Source of the DNA: Salinibacter altiplanensis
Lineage (GTDB): Bacteria > Bacteroidota > Rhodothermia > Rhodothermales > Salinibacteraceae
Reading direction: 5' to 3'
Length of the DNA: 64,000 nt
Assembly (NCBI RefSeq): GCF_002894645.1
Contig: NZ_NCQY01000023.1
Coordinates: 225,236-289,235 of the forward strand
The translations under genes and the position numbers were made by a program. Each line of letters starts with the position of its first letter. Positions within the stretch are counted from its first letter, which is position 1. Shown here piece after piece: positions 34,326-43,338 of the stretch. Below the pieces are notes generated by a model, which was given only the letters and a program-made list of their open reading frames with translations, made no database searches and was not told where the DNA came from.

Positions 34326-34399
34326 GCGCCCGTAGCTCAGTTGGATAGAGCAGCGGACTTCTAATCCGCAGGCCGCAGGTTCGAATCCTGCCGGGCGTA
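34326..34399 (+). tRNA. tRNA-Arg (anticodon TCT)
   Basis: A 74-nt cloverleaf. The acceptor stem is GCGCCCG/CGGGCGT with a G-U first pair. The D arm is TAGCTCAGTTGGATAGAGC, the anticodon arm is GCGGA-CTTCTAA-TCCGC with anticodon TCT, and the T arm is GCAGG-TTCGAAT-CCTGC. The 3' CCA is not encoded. It reads AGA codons, which are rare in a GC-rich genome. Confidence 0.95.
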
Positions 34400-34490
34400 C
34401 ACTCCGGACCGCCGTTTCCGCCCCGAAGGAGAGGAACTCAGTCCGGAATCTTTTCATTTACAGCGCAGAAGCACATCTTGAGTGACCCTT

Positions 34491-34561
34491 GGTGACGTGG
34501 CCGAGTGGTCAGGCAGAGGCCTGCAAAGCCTCCTACGGCGGTTCGAATCCGCCCGTCACCT
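34491..34561 (+). tRNA. tRNA-Cys (anticodon GCA)
   Basis: A short 71-nt cloverleaf. The acceptor stem is GGTGACG/CGTCACC with discriminator T, as expected for tRNA-Cys. The anticodon arm is AGAGGCCTGCAAAGCCTC with anticodon GCA, and the T arm is GGCGG-TTCGAAT-CCGCC. It lies 91 nt after tRNA-Arg and 16 nt before a strong terminator. Confidence 0.95.
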
Positions 34562-34577
34562 CTACCACCTCTACTGC

Positions 34578-34615
34578 GAGCGCCCCTGGGCCCGGCCCGG
34601 CGGGCGCTCTTTGTT
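34578..34615 (+). terminator. Rho-independent terminator after the tRNA cluster
   Basis: GAGCGCCC (34578-34585) pairs with GGGCGCTC (34602-34609) around a GC-rich loop, then TTTGTT. It ends the tRNA transcript and faces the 3' end of dnaB. Confidence 0.85.
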
Positions 34616-34730
34616 ATGCGCCCTCCCGCGAAATTCCTTCGCGCGGATATGAGGGCGGCCCCCCGTCCGTGGACACCGGGAAGAGACGAGGCAGCGACGA
34701 GGGACATCTGCTCGCCCATCGGGCGGGAGA

Positions 34731-36326
34731 CTAGAACGGCGCGTCGTCCTCAAACGAATTGCCGCCGCCCCCGCTAGCGTTTCCGTCGGAGGGCGGCATC
34801 GGGGCCGAGCCGTCGCCCTGGGGCGGGCCGCCTCCGGAATTGTCGTACTGCGTGGTGAGGGGCTCGAAGCGGGCGTACTGGTCGACGAACGCCAGCTCGA
34901 CGGAGCCGATGGGGCCGTTGCGCTGCTTGCCCACGATAATCTCGGCGATGCCCTCGGTGGAGTTGCCCTGCTCGTCGACGGTGATGCCGTAGCGCTCGGC
35001 CCGGTAGATGAACGACACCACGTCGGCGTCCTGCTCGATCGAGCCCGACTCTCTCAGGTCCGAGAGCTGGGGCCGCTTGTCGCCGCCCCGATTTTCAACG
35101 GCACGGTTGAGCTGAGAGAGGGCGATGACGGGGATGTCGAGCTCTTTGGCCAACCCCTTGAGCGAGCGAGAGATGTGGGCGATCTCCTGCTCGCGGTTGG
35201 CCCCGCTGCGCAGGTTGGCGCCGGAGGCCTGCATGAGCTGCAGGTAGTCGACCACCACGAGCCCGAGGTCGTGCTCCGCCTTCAGGCGACGGCACTTGGC
35301 CCGGAGCTCCAGTACGCTGAGCCCTGGCGTGTCGTCAATGTAGATGTCCGCGTCGCTAAGGGCCCCGGCCGCCCGGGCCAGGTGCTGCCAATCGTCATCC
35401 TTCATCCGCCCTGTGCGGGCCCGGTGGGCGTCCACGCGGGCCTCGGAGGTAAGCATGCGCTGTGCGAGCTGCTGCGCGCCCATCTCCAGCGAAAAGATTG
35501 CCACGCCCGTCGAGCGCTCCGGGTGCGTGGCGGCGTTCTGGGCAGACGCGAGCGCAAATGCCGTCTTGCCCATGGAGGGCCGGGCCGCAATAATGATAAG
35601 GTCGGAGTCCTGCCAGCCGCTCGTAAGGTCGTCGAGCTTGGGAAAGCCGCTGGGCACGCCGGTGATGCCGCCGTCCTGGCCGTGGATGGTCTCGAGGCGC
35701 TCCAGGGTGTCCTTCACCACCTCGTTCATCGGGGCGGCAGCCTTGCGGAGCTGGTTGTCCGAGATCTGAAAGATCTTGCTCTCCGCCTCGTCGAGCAGTT
35801 CAAAGGCGTCGGCCCCCGAGTCGTAGGCCTTCTGGACGACCGATGTCATCGTCTCGATCATCTTGCGGAGCAGCGACTTCTCCGCGATGATGCGGGAGTG
35901 GTACTCCACGTTCGCGGCGGAGGCGACCTGCGTGGTAAGCTCGGTCAGGTAGTAGGCGCCCCCAATCTCGTCGAGCGTGTCGCGGCGGCGCAGCTCTTCG
36001 GTGAGGGTGACGAGGTCGACCGGGTTTCCCCGTTCGAAGAGGTCCTGAATGGAGGCGTAGATGCTCTGGTGCTTGTTTTCGTAGAAGGCATCCGACGGAA
36101 GAATCTCAATGGCCTGCGGGATGGCCTCTCGTTCGATCAGCATGGCGCCGAGGACGGACCTTTCTACGTCGACGGCCTGCGGAGGCACGCGGCCCGACTG
36201 CTCGTGGACCGCCTGGGCCTGCTCCCGCTGCTGCTGACCCGCGCCGCCCCGCATCTTTTCGAGAGGATAGGACGATCGGGACGACTCGTCGATGTTGAAC
36301 CGTTGGGAGTCGTCGCTTTCAGCCAT
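34731..36326 (-). CDS. dnaB: Replicative DNA helicase DnaB
   Basis: This is the hexameric helicase at the replication fork. The 531-residue protein has a Gln/Arg-rich leader (1-45), the N-terminal collar domain (about 48-150, PQAVDVERSVLGAML), a linker and the RecA-like domain from about 200. Walker A is ARPSMGKT (248-255) and Walker B is LVVVDYLQLM (about 350-360). The F4-family signature NREQEIAHISRSLKGLA is followed by ALSQLNRAVE. The tail is Gly/Pro/Asn-rich. No intein is present. The UDG-like gene is 94 nt upstream on the same strand. Confidence 0.97.
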   Translation of the reverse strand: MAESDDSQRFNIDESSRSSYPLEKMRGGAGQQQREQAQAVHEQSGRVPPQAVDVERSVLGAMLIEREAIPQAIEILPSDAFYENKHQSIYASIQDLFERGNPVDLVTLTEELRRRDTLDEIGGAYYLTELTTQVASAANVEYHSRIIAEKSLLRKMIETMTSVVQKAYDSGADAFELLDEAESKIFQISDNQLRKAAAPMNEVVKDTLERLETIHGQDGGITGVPSGFPKLDDLTSGWQDSDLIIIAARPSMGKTAFALASAQNAATHPERSTGVAIFSLEMGAQQLAQRMLTSEARVDAHRARTGRMKDDDWQHLARAAGALSDADIYIDDTPGLSVLELRAKCRRLKAEHDLGLVVVDYLQLMQASGANLRSGANREQEIAHISRSLKGLAKELDIPVIALSQLNRAVENRGGDKRPQLSDLRESGSIEQDADVVSFIYRAERYGITVDEQGNSTEGIAEIIVGKQRNGPIGSVELAFVDQYARFEPLTTQYDNSGGGPPQGDGSAPMPPSDGNASGGGGNSFEDDAPF

Positions 36327-36420
36327 GAACGGAAGGGATAAGACTTGAGAAGAGGAACGGCTCGTCCGCTCGTGGGGAGCCGGGGACAGCCCCTGGGCAA
36401 AAGGACCGGAGCGGGGGCGG

Positions 36421-37269
36421 TCAGGTTTCGTCCCTCAGCTGATCGTAGCGGGTGCGGAGCAGTTTGACGTCCTCCCAGGTCGGCCGCTTCCACTGCGAGT
36501 TACGCAGGAGGGCGGCCGGGTGGTAGGTTGCCATCAGGGGAATGCCGTAGAAGTCGTGTTCCTGATCTCGCAGGTTGGAGAGGGAGGAGCTCCGGTCCAA
36601 AAGCGTGTTGCCGGCCACCTTGCCCACGGTGAGAATAATCGCCGGACGAATCAGCGCGATCTGCTTGTAGAGCACTGGCAGGTGCGCGTCGACCTCCTCC
36701 GATTTCGGGTTGCGATTGCGGGGCGGGCGGCTCTTCAAGATGTTCGTAATGTAGACGTCCTCCCGCTCAAAGTTGATTGCGTCGAGGATTTTGTCGAGGA
36801 GCTGCCCGGCCCGGCCGACGAACGGCTCGCCCTCCTCGTCCTCGTTGCGGCCGGGGGCCTCTCCGATGATGACGAGGTCGGCCTCGGGGTCGCCGACGCC
36901 GAACACGGGATTCTCGCGGTCCTCGTCGATCGGCACGAGAATGTTGTCGGCGAGATATTGCTCCACCGCTTCCAGTGCGTCGGCGTCTTTGTACGGGGCA
37001 TCGTCGGGGATGAGCGCCTCGATGCGCTCTGAGGGAGGGAGCGAGGGGTCTTCGGCAGGGTCTACCTGATTGCCGAACAGGTCGTAGTTGGGCATGTCAG
37101 TGTCGGGGGCAGCGTCGTCGAGGGCAGTGCGTGAAGGGGAGGGGGAGTCGGCCGGGGAGGTGGGCGAAGACGACGAGGCCTCGTCCGCAGGGGGAAGGGG
37201 AAGAAGATCCCCGTGCAGCGCGCGCTCGTGCTCGACGATGGCCCGCAGCTTGCGGAGGAGGTCTCGCAT
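36421..37269 (-). CDS. Uracil-DNA glycosylase family 4-like protein lacking the Fe-S cysteines
   Basis: This is a base-excision repair enzyme that removes uracil from DNA, judged by family. The 282-residue protein has a low-complexity acidic N-terminal extension (about 25-100). The catalytic domain has motif [18 protein letters not shown] (136-152), [16 protein letters not shown] (173-188) and motif [10 protein letters not shown] (250-257). Classical members bind a 4Fe-4S cluster through four Cys, one pair just before the VFG-x-G strand, one in the N(V/I)LKCRPP block and one before the LIRP helix. Here the whole protein contains no Cys: position 180 is Ser (KSRPP) and 196 is His. Activity without the cluster is uncertain. 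Confidence 0.9.
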   Translation of the reverse strand: MRDLLRKLRAIVEHERALHGDLLPLPPADEASSSSPTSPADSPSPSRTALDDAAPDTDMPNYDLFGNQVDPAEDPSLPPSERIEALIPDDAPYKDADALEAVEQYLADNILVPIDEDRENPVFGVGDPEADLVIIGEAPGRNEDEEGEPFVGRAGQLLDKILDAINFEREDVYITNILKSRPPRNRNPKSEEVDAHLPVLYKQIALIRPAIILTVGKVAGNTLLDRSSSLSNLRDQEHDFYGIPLMATYHPAALLRNSQWKRPTWEDVKLLRTRYDQLRDET

Positions 37270-37296
37270 CGAGAGGGAGGGAGAGTGGAAAACAGG

Positions 37297-38547
37297 CTAT
37301 GCGCTGTTCTTCTCACGGGCGGGTTGCACCCGGTCGAGCAGGATTTCGGCCACCTCAGCCTTCGGCATGCGGGGAAGATCCTCGGACGCCCCGTCGGCCC
37401 GGAGGAGTGTGACCCGGTTCGTGGAGGAGCCGAAGCCGGCCCCGTCCTCTGTTGGGTCGTTCACGACAATCCAGTCGAGGTTCTTTTCCTCCAGTTTGTG
37501 CCGGGCGTGTTCGAGGGCATCGTCGGTCTCCAGGGCGAAGCCCACGAGCACCTGCCCCGTCCGTTTGTGAGCCCCGAGGGTTTTCAGAATATCGGGGGTC
37601 CGGCGGAGGGGCAAGACAAGATCCTCGTCTGTCTTCTTGCGCTTGGAGCCCGACGGATCGGCCGGGGTGTAATCGGCCACCGCAGCGGCCATGAATACGT
37701 AGTCGGCGTCTGCGCGCCGGGCCTGCACAGCGTCGTTCATCTCTTCCGCCGTCTGTACGGCAGTGACCTCGACGTTCGGGGGGGGAGACAGAGAGGTCGG
37801 CCCCGTTACGAGTGTCACCGACGCGCCTCGCTCCGCCGCCGCCGCGGCCACGGCGTAGCCCATTGTTCCCGTCGACGGGTTTGTGAGGACGCGGGCCGGA
37901 TCGATGGGCTCCCGGGTGGGACCGGCCGTCACGAGCACGGTGTGGCCGGCGAGGGGCATGTCCTGGGCTTTCCCGCTTGCCTTCGTCTCTGCCATCAGAT
38001 CGGCCACGCGTTGGAGGATGTCTCCGGGCTCGGGCATCCGTCCTTGTCCCACGAGGCCGCTCGCGAGTTCGCCGTGGGCGGCGGGCATCACCTCGTACCC
38101 AATCTTCCGGAGGCGATCCAGGTTGTCCTGAGTCGCGGGGTGCTGGTACATGTCCCGGTCCATGGCCGGGCACACCAGGAGCGGGCAGCGGGCCGAAAGG
38201 GCCGTAGCCGTCAGCATCGAGTCGCAAAACCCGTGGGCCAGCTTGGCAACCGTCTGGGCCGTGGCCGGGGCGACGACGAAGAGGTCGGCCCACTGCCCCA
38301 GGGTCACGTGCTTGGTCCACGACCCCTCCTCGTTCTCCGGAAAGATGTCTGTCAAGACCTCCTGCTCAGAGAGCGTTCCGAGCGTGAGTGGGGTTACGAA
38401 ACGCTCGGCATCTGGGGTCATGAGCACTTGCACCTCGGCCCCGGCCTTCTTCAGTCGCCGCACGAGCGATGCCGCCTTGTACGCGGCAATGCTGCCCGTC
38501 ACCCCCAGCACGACGTGTCGTCCGGACAGGTCAGGAGGGGGGGGCAT
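37297..38547 (-). CDS. coaBC: Bifunctional phosphopantothenoylcysteine decarboxylase/phosphopantothenate-cysteine ligase
   Basis: This enzyme catalyses two steps of coenzyme A synthesis: joining of cysteine to 4'-phosphopantothenate (CoaB half) and FMN-dependent decarboxylation (CoaC half). The protein has 416 residues from the ATG at 38547 (MPPPPDLSGRHVVLGVTGSI). The CoaC half (about 8-185) has GVTGSIAAYKAASLVRRL, the active-site His region TKHVTLGQWADLFVVAPAT and CPAMDRDMYQHPA. The CoaB half (about 195-416) has VLVTAGPTREPIDPARVLTN. It lies between rpoZ and the UDG-like gene. Confidence 0.95.
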   Translation of the reverse strand: MPPPPDLSGRHVVLGVTGSIAAYKAASLVRRLKKAGAEVQVLMTPDAERFVTPLTLGTLSEQEVLTDIFPENEEGSWTKHVTLGQWADLFVVAPATAQTVAKLAHGFCDSMLTATALSARCPLLVCPAMDRDMYQHPATQDNLDRLRKIGYEVMPAAHGELASGLVGQGRMPEPGDILQRVADLMAETKASGKAQDMPLAGHTVLVTAGPTREPIDPARVLTNPSTGTMGYAVAAAAAERGASVTLVTGPTSLSPPPNVEVTAVQTAEEMNDAVQARRADADYVFMAAAVADYTPADPSGSKRKKTDEDLVLPLRRTPDILKTLGAHKRTGQVLVGFALETDDALEHARHKLEEKNLDWIVVNDPTEDGAGFGSSTNRVTLLRADGASEDLPRMPKAEVAEILLDRVQPAREKNSA

Positions 38548-38689
38548 CGGGAAAAGAGAGGCGACGAAAGAGCAAGAATCCAATCAGGGGCCCACTTCGG
38601 GCATTCGTGGGGACGGGGCGCCCCACCGCTGGTTTGGAGGGGCGCCTGCGCAGGAAAGGGCCCACCCGGGCCGCGCAGACACCCGCGGA

Positions 38690-38983
38690 CTACTCGTCGT
38701 CGGGCTTCCGGTAATAAATCTTGTCCCCGAGAAACTCATCAATGGCGACTTCCGTCGGCTCCGGTTCCTTCTCGTATTCGAGGGAAACCTTCTCCTGCTC
38801 TTCTTGCATGCGGGCGTCTTCCATCTCTGGGCCGAAGCCCTCGAAGTAAGACAGCTTGTCGTCCAACTCCGAGCGCGTGTCGGAGGCCACCTGTCGCGAC
38901 CGCTTTGACAAAACGGCGACGGTCTCGTAGAGGTTGCCGGTCTTCTCAGCCAGCTCGTCCAGGTTTAACGTTTCGATTGCCAT
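38690..38983 (-). CDS. rpoZ: DNA-directed RNA polymerase omega subunit (Bacteroidota type)
   Basis: This is a small subunit that helps assemble RNA polymerase around beta'. The 97-residue protein has the family's N-terminal core, ETLNLDELAEKTGNLYETVA and VLSKRSRQV (about 4-32), where KRSRQV corresponds to the conserved KRARQ(I/L). The rest is acidic with a conserved end (PTEVAIDEFLGDKIYYRKP). Its place between gmk and coaBC is the order known from many bacteria, and supports the call. Confidence 0.92.
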   Translation of the reverse strand: MAIETLNLDELAEKTGNLYETVAVLSKRSRQVASDTRSELDDKLSYFEGFGPEMEDARMQEEQEKVSLEYEKEPEPTEVAIDEFLGDKIYYRKPDDE

Positions 38984-39050
38984 GATAGAACGGGGCTACT
39001 TCGAAAGAAGGTGAGGGACCGCCGGTGGAATGCCGGTACTGTACCCATCG

Positions 39051-39617
39051 TCACGAGTTCAGAAACTGACGAATTTGGGTGAGGGTTTCCTCGACCGCGG
39101 TGTCAAGATCATCATTCACGACCACCGCATCGCAGTCGTCGGCCCTGGCCATCTCCTGCTCGACCCGGTCGAGGCGATCCTGAAGGGATTCGCGGTCTTC
39201 GGTGCCCCGCCCTTCGAGCCGGCGTTGCAGCTCGTCGAGTGAGGGGGGCGCCACAAACAGGATGAGGACATCGTTCCCGAAAATGCGCTTGACGTTGAGG
39301 GCCCCCTTGACGTCAATGTCGAGCAGTACAGGCCCGTCGGCGGCCTGATCTTCGACCTCCGATCGGAGCGTGCCGTAAAATTGATCGGGATACACCTCCT
39401 CGTATTCGAGCAGGTCGCCGGCGTCGATCCGTGCGCGAAATTCCTCGGGGGAGAGGAAGTGGTAGTCCTCGCCGTCGGTCTCGTTGGGGCGGGAGGCACG
39501 TGTCGTGGCCGACACGGAAAACTGCATTTCTGGCATTGCTCCCAGCACCCGATGGGCGATGGTGGTTTTGCCGGCGCCGCTCGGGGCTGTGAGAACGACG
39601 ATGTTACGGTCGGGCAT
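39051..39617 (-). CDS. gmk: Guanylate kinase
   Basis: This enzyme phosphorylates GMP to GDP with ATP. The 188-residue protein has the P-loop APSGAGKTT (about 10-18) and the GMP-binding segment SVSATTRASRPNETDGEDYHF (34-54, quoted here as SVSATTRASRP and DGEDYHF). It also has EYEEVYPDQFYGT (about 72-84) and the VLLDIDVKGALNV strand. Length and motifs are standard. It is part of the yicC-gmk-rpoZ-coaBC run. Confidence 0.97.
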   Translation of the reverse strand: MPDRNIVVLTAPSGAGKTTIAHRVLGAMPEMQFSVSATTRASRPNETDGEDYHFLSPEEFRARIDAGDLLEYEEVYPDQFYGTLRSEVEDQAADGPVLLDIDVKGALNVKRIFGNDVLILFVAPPSLDELQRRLEGRGTEDRESLQDRLDRVEQEMARADDCDAVVVNDDLDTAVEETLTQIRQFLNS

Positions 39618-39715
39618 GGTGGGAAACGTTGAGGGTTGGAGGGTTGAAAGAGGCTAGGATCAGCCGATCGATACCGACCCTCCGGCCTTTCAACGCTGGG
39701 CCTTCAACCCGGGTG

Positions 39716-40600
39716 CTATTCAACATTGCGAATCTGCTCCTTAATCTTTTCGATCTCCTCCTTCATCTCCACTGCCTGCCGCGAGATGGCCTCGTCGTCG
39801 GCCTTGGCGCCGATTGTATTCGCCTCGCGGTGGATCTCCTGGGTGATGAATTTGAGCTTCCGACCCGACGGCTCGTCGGCATCGAGGGCCTCCCGAAACA
39901 TCTTGAGATGGGAGTGGAGGCGGACGCACTCTTCGGTCACGTCGAGCTTGTCGGCGAGAAGGGCAATTTCGGTTTCGAGGCGGTCGGGATCGAGGTGCTC
40001 ATCGTCGAGCAGCCCGTGCAGACGCTCACGGAGCTGCGCCTGGCGCTCCTCGACGCGGGCAGGGGCCCGTGCCTCGATGGCGTCGAGATGATCGTCGATG
40101 GCACGGGTGCGCTCCTCCAGGTCCTCGCGCAGCGCGTTGCCCTCTTCGTGCCGCATGGCCTGGAGGTCGTCGATGGCGGCGTCGAGGGCCTGTGTCACGG
40201 CCGGCCAGGCGCGCTGGATTTTGGCCGCCTCCCGTTCTTCCTCCCCGGCAAAGATGTCGTCGAACTCCATCAGGTGATCGAGCCGGACTGGGGCCTCGAT
40301 CTCGGCCGCCGCGGCGAGCTTCTCCAGGCGCTGCTTGCGGTGCATCGCCGCGTCGGCGTCCACCTCGACCGGCAGGGGGGCCGAGCCGCTGAGCTCGGCG
40401 GAGACGTTGACGTCGAACTGGCCCCGCTCGAATGCCTCCTTCATCCGCATCCGCACGTTCGACTCCGCCTCGGGAAGCGGGTCGGGGAGGTGGACGAAAA
40501 TGTTGAGGTGGCGCTTGTTCGTCGACTGAATTTCGACGGTCGCCGAGGCGCCCTTGGTGCTGGCGCGGCCGCGCCCGAAGCCCGTCATGCTGCGAACCAT
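39716..40600 (-). CDS. yicC: YicC/YloC-family endoribonuclease
   Basis: This is a family of hexameric endoribonucleases involved in RNA turnover. The protein has 294 residues from the ATG at 40600; the start MVRSMTGFGRGRAS is the hallmark YicC N-terminus, so the 6-codon longer frame is rejected. The C-terminal DUF1732 part includes RLHSHLKMFREALDADEPSG and the conserved KLKFITQEIHREANTIGAKA, ending in KEEIEKIKEQIRNVE. Position next to gmk is usual for this family. Confidence 0.95.
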   Translation of the reverse strand: MVRSMTGFGRGRASTKGASATVEIQSTNKRHLNIFVHLPDPLPEAESNVRMRMKEAFERGQFDVNVSAELSGSAPLPVEVDADAAMHRKQRLEKLAAAAEIEAPVRLDHLMEFDDIFAGEEEREAAKIQRAWPAVTQALDAAIDDLQAMRHEEGNALREDLEERTRAIDDHLDAIEARAPARVEERQAQLRERLHGLLDDEHLDPDRLETEIALLADKLDVTEECVRLHSHLKMFREALDADEPSGRKLKFITQEIHREANTIGAKADDEAISRQAVEMKEEIEKIKEQIRNVE

Positions 40601-40723
40601 AAAAGAGAGACGGAGCAAGTGGAAAGCGTGAGTGAGAGGGCCTCATTTTCGAAATCCCGCCTTCCGGGCGGAAGGCGGGCACTGCGGGGGCGTTCGGGAC
40701 GGAATGCGCCGCGGGACAAACGG

Positions 40724-40812
40724 CGGAGGGGGAGGGATTCGAACCCTCGGTACCGTGGAAACGGCACACTCGCTTTCCAGGCGAGCACCTTCGACCACTC
40801 GGTCACCCCTCC
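40724..40812 (-). tRNA. tRNA-Ser (anticodon GGA)
   Basis: An 89-nt class II tRNA read on the minus strand. The acceptor stem is GGAGGGG/CCCCTCC with discriminator G. The anticodon arm is CTCGC-CTGGAAA-GCGAG with anticodon GGA, the variable arm is long (TGTGCCGTTTCCACGGTACC), and the T arm is GAGGG-TTCGAAT-CCCTC. The 3' CCA is not encoded. It lies between frr and yicC. Confidence 0.95.
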
Positions 40813-40865
40813 AAGGTGGCGGGACGGGAGAGACAGCTCCTCCCAGAGATTCGGACTCGGTCTTG

Positions 40866-41435
40866 TCAGACATCCATGATCTGTTCCGTTTTCTGCTCCA
40901 GAAGCCCCTCCACGCGCCCGGTGTACGTATCGGTGATCTCCTGAAGATCTTCCTCCGCGCCGTAGAGCACGTCCTCGGAGAAGTTCGCCTCCTCGACGGC
41001 GCTCTGGATCTCGTTTTTGGCATCGCGCCGGATGTTGCGGATCGAGATCTTCGTTTCCTCCGCTCGCTCTCGGCTCGTTTCCACAAGCTCTTTGCGGCGC
41101 TCCTCGGAGAGGGGCGGGATGGGGATGCGGATCTTTTCACCGCTGTTGTTTGGGTTCAGGCCCAGGTCGGCCTTCATGATGCCCCGTTCGATGTTCTCGA
41201 TCGCGCTGCGGTCGAACGGCTGCACAATGATGAGGTCGGGCTGCGGGGCGCTCACGCTGGCCACCTGTTCCAGGGGCGTCTGGGAGCCGTAGTACTCCAC
41301 CGTCACGTTTTCGAGCATGGCCGGGGAGGCGCGTCCGGCACGAATCGTGCGCAGCTCCGAGCGCAAGTACGACACGGACTCCTCCATCTCCTCGTCGGCC
41401 TCGTCCAGGATGTCCTGAATGGGGTCGTCGGGCAT
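40866..41435 (-). CDS. frr: Ribosome recycling factor
   Basis: This factor splits post-termination ribosomes with EF-G. The protein has 189 residues from the ATG at 41435 (MPDDPIQDILDEADEEM). The three-helix-bundle and hinge signatures are present: LRTIRAGRASPAMLENV (about 28-44), VEYYGSQTPLEQVASVS (about 45-61) and IPIPPLSEERRKELV (about 107-121). It ends the rpsB-tsf-pyrH-frr group, with 49 nt to pyrH. Confidence 0.97.
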   Translation of the reverse strand: MPDDPIQDILDEADEEMEESVSYLRSELRTIRAGRASPAMLENVTVEYYGSQTPLEQVASVSAPQPDLIIVQPFDRSAIENIERGIMKADLGLNPNNSGEKIRIPIPPLSEERRKELVETSRERAEETKISIRNIRRDAKNEIQSAVEEANFSEDVLYGAEEDLQEITDTYTGRVEGLLEQKTEQIMDV

Positions 41436-41484
41436 GGGCGAGAGGGAAATTTGGTGAGTAAGAGCGTGGCGCGGACGGCCGTCG

Positions 41485-42264
41485 TCACGCCGGCACGCGT
41501 TCGGTGTCGGCCTTGGCTTCGTCCCAATGCACGTGGGTCCCCACGGTTTCTCCGGCGAGGAGGCGTCGCAGGTTGTCCGACGTGCCCATGTTGAACACAA
41601 TGATGGGCATTTTCGACTCCTGGCAGAGCGTGAGGGCGGTCATGTCCATGACGCGCAGGTCGCGGTCGATGACCTCCCGGCCGTGAATCTCTTCGAAGCG
41701 CTCGGCGGAGGGGTCTTCCTCGGGGTCCGCCGTAAAGATGCCGTCCACCCGAGTCCCCTTCAAAATGACGTCGGCGTCGATCTCAAGCCCTCGGAGGGCC
41801 GCGGCGGTGTCGGTGGTGAAGTACGGATTGCCGGTGCCGGCCCCGAAGATGACGACCCGTCCCTTCTCGAGGTGACGGATGGCGCGGCGGCGGATGAACG
41901 GCTCCGCAATCTCCTCCATCTTGATGCTCGACTGCAGACGCGTGACGAGGTCGACCTGCTCGAAGGCATCCTGGAGTGCCATGCCGTTGATCATGGTGGC
42001 CAGCATGCCCATGTAGTCGGCGTGCGCCCGCGTCATGCCCTCCATGGCGTGCTCAACCCCCCGAAAAATGTTGCCGCCCCCAATGACGACGGCCACCTCG
42101 GCCCCGGCCTCGACGGCCGTTTTTACCTCGCTTGCGTAGGTGCGGAGCACCGTCTCGTCGATGCCGAACTCCCGCTCCCCCAACAGGGCCTGTCCACTGA
42201 GCTTCAGCAGCACACGCTGGTATTGGAGGGACGAGTCTGATCCGTTGTCGGAGGAAGCACTCAT
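41485..42264 (-). CDS. pyrH: UMP kinase
   Basis: This enzyme converts UMP to UDP and belongs to the amino-acid kinase fold. The protein has 259 residues from the ATG at 42264 ([18 protein letters not shown]). The core begins [13 protein letters not shown] and includes the nucleotide-binding [11 protein letters not shown] (about 61-71) and [17 protein letters not shown]. The substrate-binding [18 protein letters not shown] (about 141-158) follows, then [13 protein letters not shown]. The first 15 residues are a Ser/Asp-rich leader typical of halophilic relatives. Confidence 0.96.
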   Translation of the reverse strand: MSASSDNGSDSSLQYQRVLLKLSGQALLGEREFGIDETVLRTYASEVKTAVEAGAEVAVVIGGGNIFRGVEHAMEGMTRAHADYMGMLATMINGMALQDAFEQVDLVTRLQSSIKMEEIAEPFIRRRAIRHLEKGRVVIFGAGTGNPYFTTDTAAALRGLEIDADVILKGTRVDGIFTADPEEDPSAERFEEIHGREVIDRDLRVMDMTALTLCQESKMPIIVFNMGTSDNLRRLLAGETVGTHVHWDEAKADTERVPA

Positions 42265-42448
42265 AGAAGGATGCACCGCTGGGTGCGCGTTCAGGTTGAC
42301 TGTGCGGGCGTCCGGCCGGTCCCGTTCTTTTTTGGGAGAAAATGGAGCCGTGTGCGCGCCGGTCAGACAGGACGGACGGCTCCGCACGGCCCGCGAGAGG
42401 GGCGAGGGGCGTTCCACGCGACGCCGACAGGACGCAGGATGCCCGCGC

Positions 42449-43279
42449 CTAATCGCCGAGGGCGTAGCGCGTGAAGCGGGCCACTGAGAGGTCGGCGTCG
42501 TTGAGCATCTCCTTCACCGAGACCGACGAGTCTTTCACGAAGGCCTGCTCCATCAACACGTGGTCTTCGAAGAAGCGTTCGAGCTTGCCCTCCACGATGT
42601 TGTCGATGACATGCTCGGGCTTGCCCTCATTGACGGCTGCCTCGTGGGCGACCTCTCGCTCTTCCTCTTTGACCTCCTCGGGCACTTCGTCCCGGGTGAC
42701 GGCGATTGGCTCCAGGGCCGCCACCTGCATCGCGACGTCGCGGCCGGTTTCCTCCGCCTCTCCGTCGCCGTGCACCTCCACGAGCACGCCAAGCTTCGAG
42801 CCCGGGTGGACGTACGAGATGACCTCGCCGTCCTTGCTTTCGAGCACGTCGAAGCGACGGATCGTGAGCTTCTCGCCGATGCGGCCGGTGAGGGCAACCA
42901 GCTCATCCTCGACGGTCACGTCGTCCTCGTAGGAAAGGCCCTTCAGTTCCTCTAGGTCGTTGGGCTTCTCCTGCAGTACCTGCTCCGCCACCGTGTGGGT
43001 GAACGACTGAAAGTCATCGTTGCGGGCGACGAAGTCGGTCTCGCAGTTGATCTCGATGATGGCACCGGCACGGCCGGTGTCGGACACGGCCGTCGCCACG
43101 AGGCCCTCGTCGGCCTCCACCGCGGCACGGTCGGAGGCGACCTCCTGGCCCTTCTTGCGAAGCAGGCTGACGGCCTCGTCGAAGTCGCCGTCGGTCTCCT
43201 GCAGGGCATCCTTGCAGTCCATCATGCCGACGCCCGTGGCGTCGCGCAACTCTTTTACCTGTTTGGCAGAAACGCTCAT
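42449..43279 (-). CDS. tsf: Translation elongation factor Ts
   Basis: This is the guanine nucleotide exchange factor for EF-Tu. The protein has 276 residues from the ATG at 43279 ([20 protein letters not shown]). The UBA-like N-terminal domain has [16 protein letters not shown] (10-25). The EF-Tu-contacting core has [14 protein letters not shown] (about 77-90). A dimerisation region and the C-terminal end [15 protein letters not shown] follow. It is strongly acidic, including an [19 protein letters not shown] stretch. It follows rpsB by 59 nt, the standard order. Confidence 0.97.
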   Translation of the reverse strand: MSVSAKQVKELRDATGVGMMDCKDALQETDGDFDEAVSLLRKKGQEVASDRAAVEADEGLVATAVSDTGRAGAIIEINCETDFVARNDDFQSFTHTVAEQVLQEKPNDLEELKGLSYEDDVTVEDELVALTGRIGEKLTIRRFDVLESKDGEVISYVHPGSKLGVLVEVHGDGEAEETGRDVAMQVAALEPIAVTRDEVPEEVKEEEREVAHEAAVNEGKPEHVIDNIVEGKLERFFEDHVLMEQAFVKDSSVSVKEMLNDADLSVARFTRYALGD

Positions 43280-43338
43280 GTCTCGTCGGTTGGGGAGGGA
43301 TCGGGTGAAACGGACAGCACAGGACAGGGGCATTGGCC

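Noticed and set aside
37213..38985. A 590-residue plus-strand frame over coaBC and rpoZ
   Set aside because: It is antisense to two clear genes and has no recognisable domain.
39629..40879. A 416-residue plus-strand frame over yicC and tRNA-Ser
   Set aside because: It reads through a tRNA gene and is the reverse of yicC.
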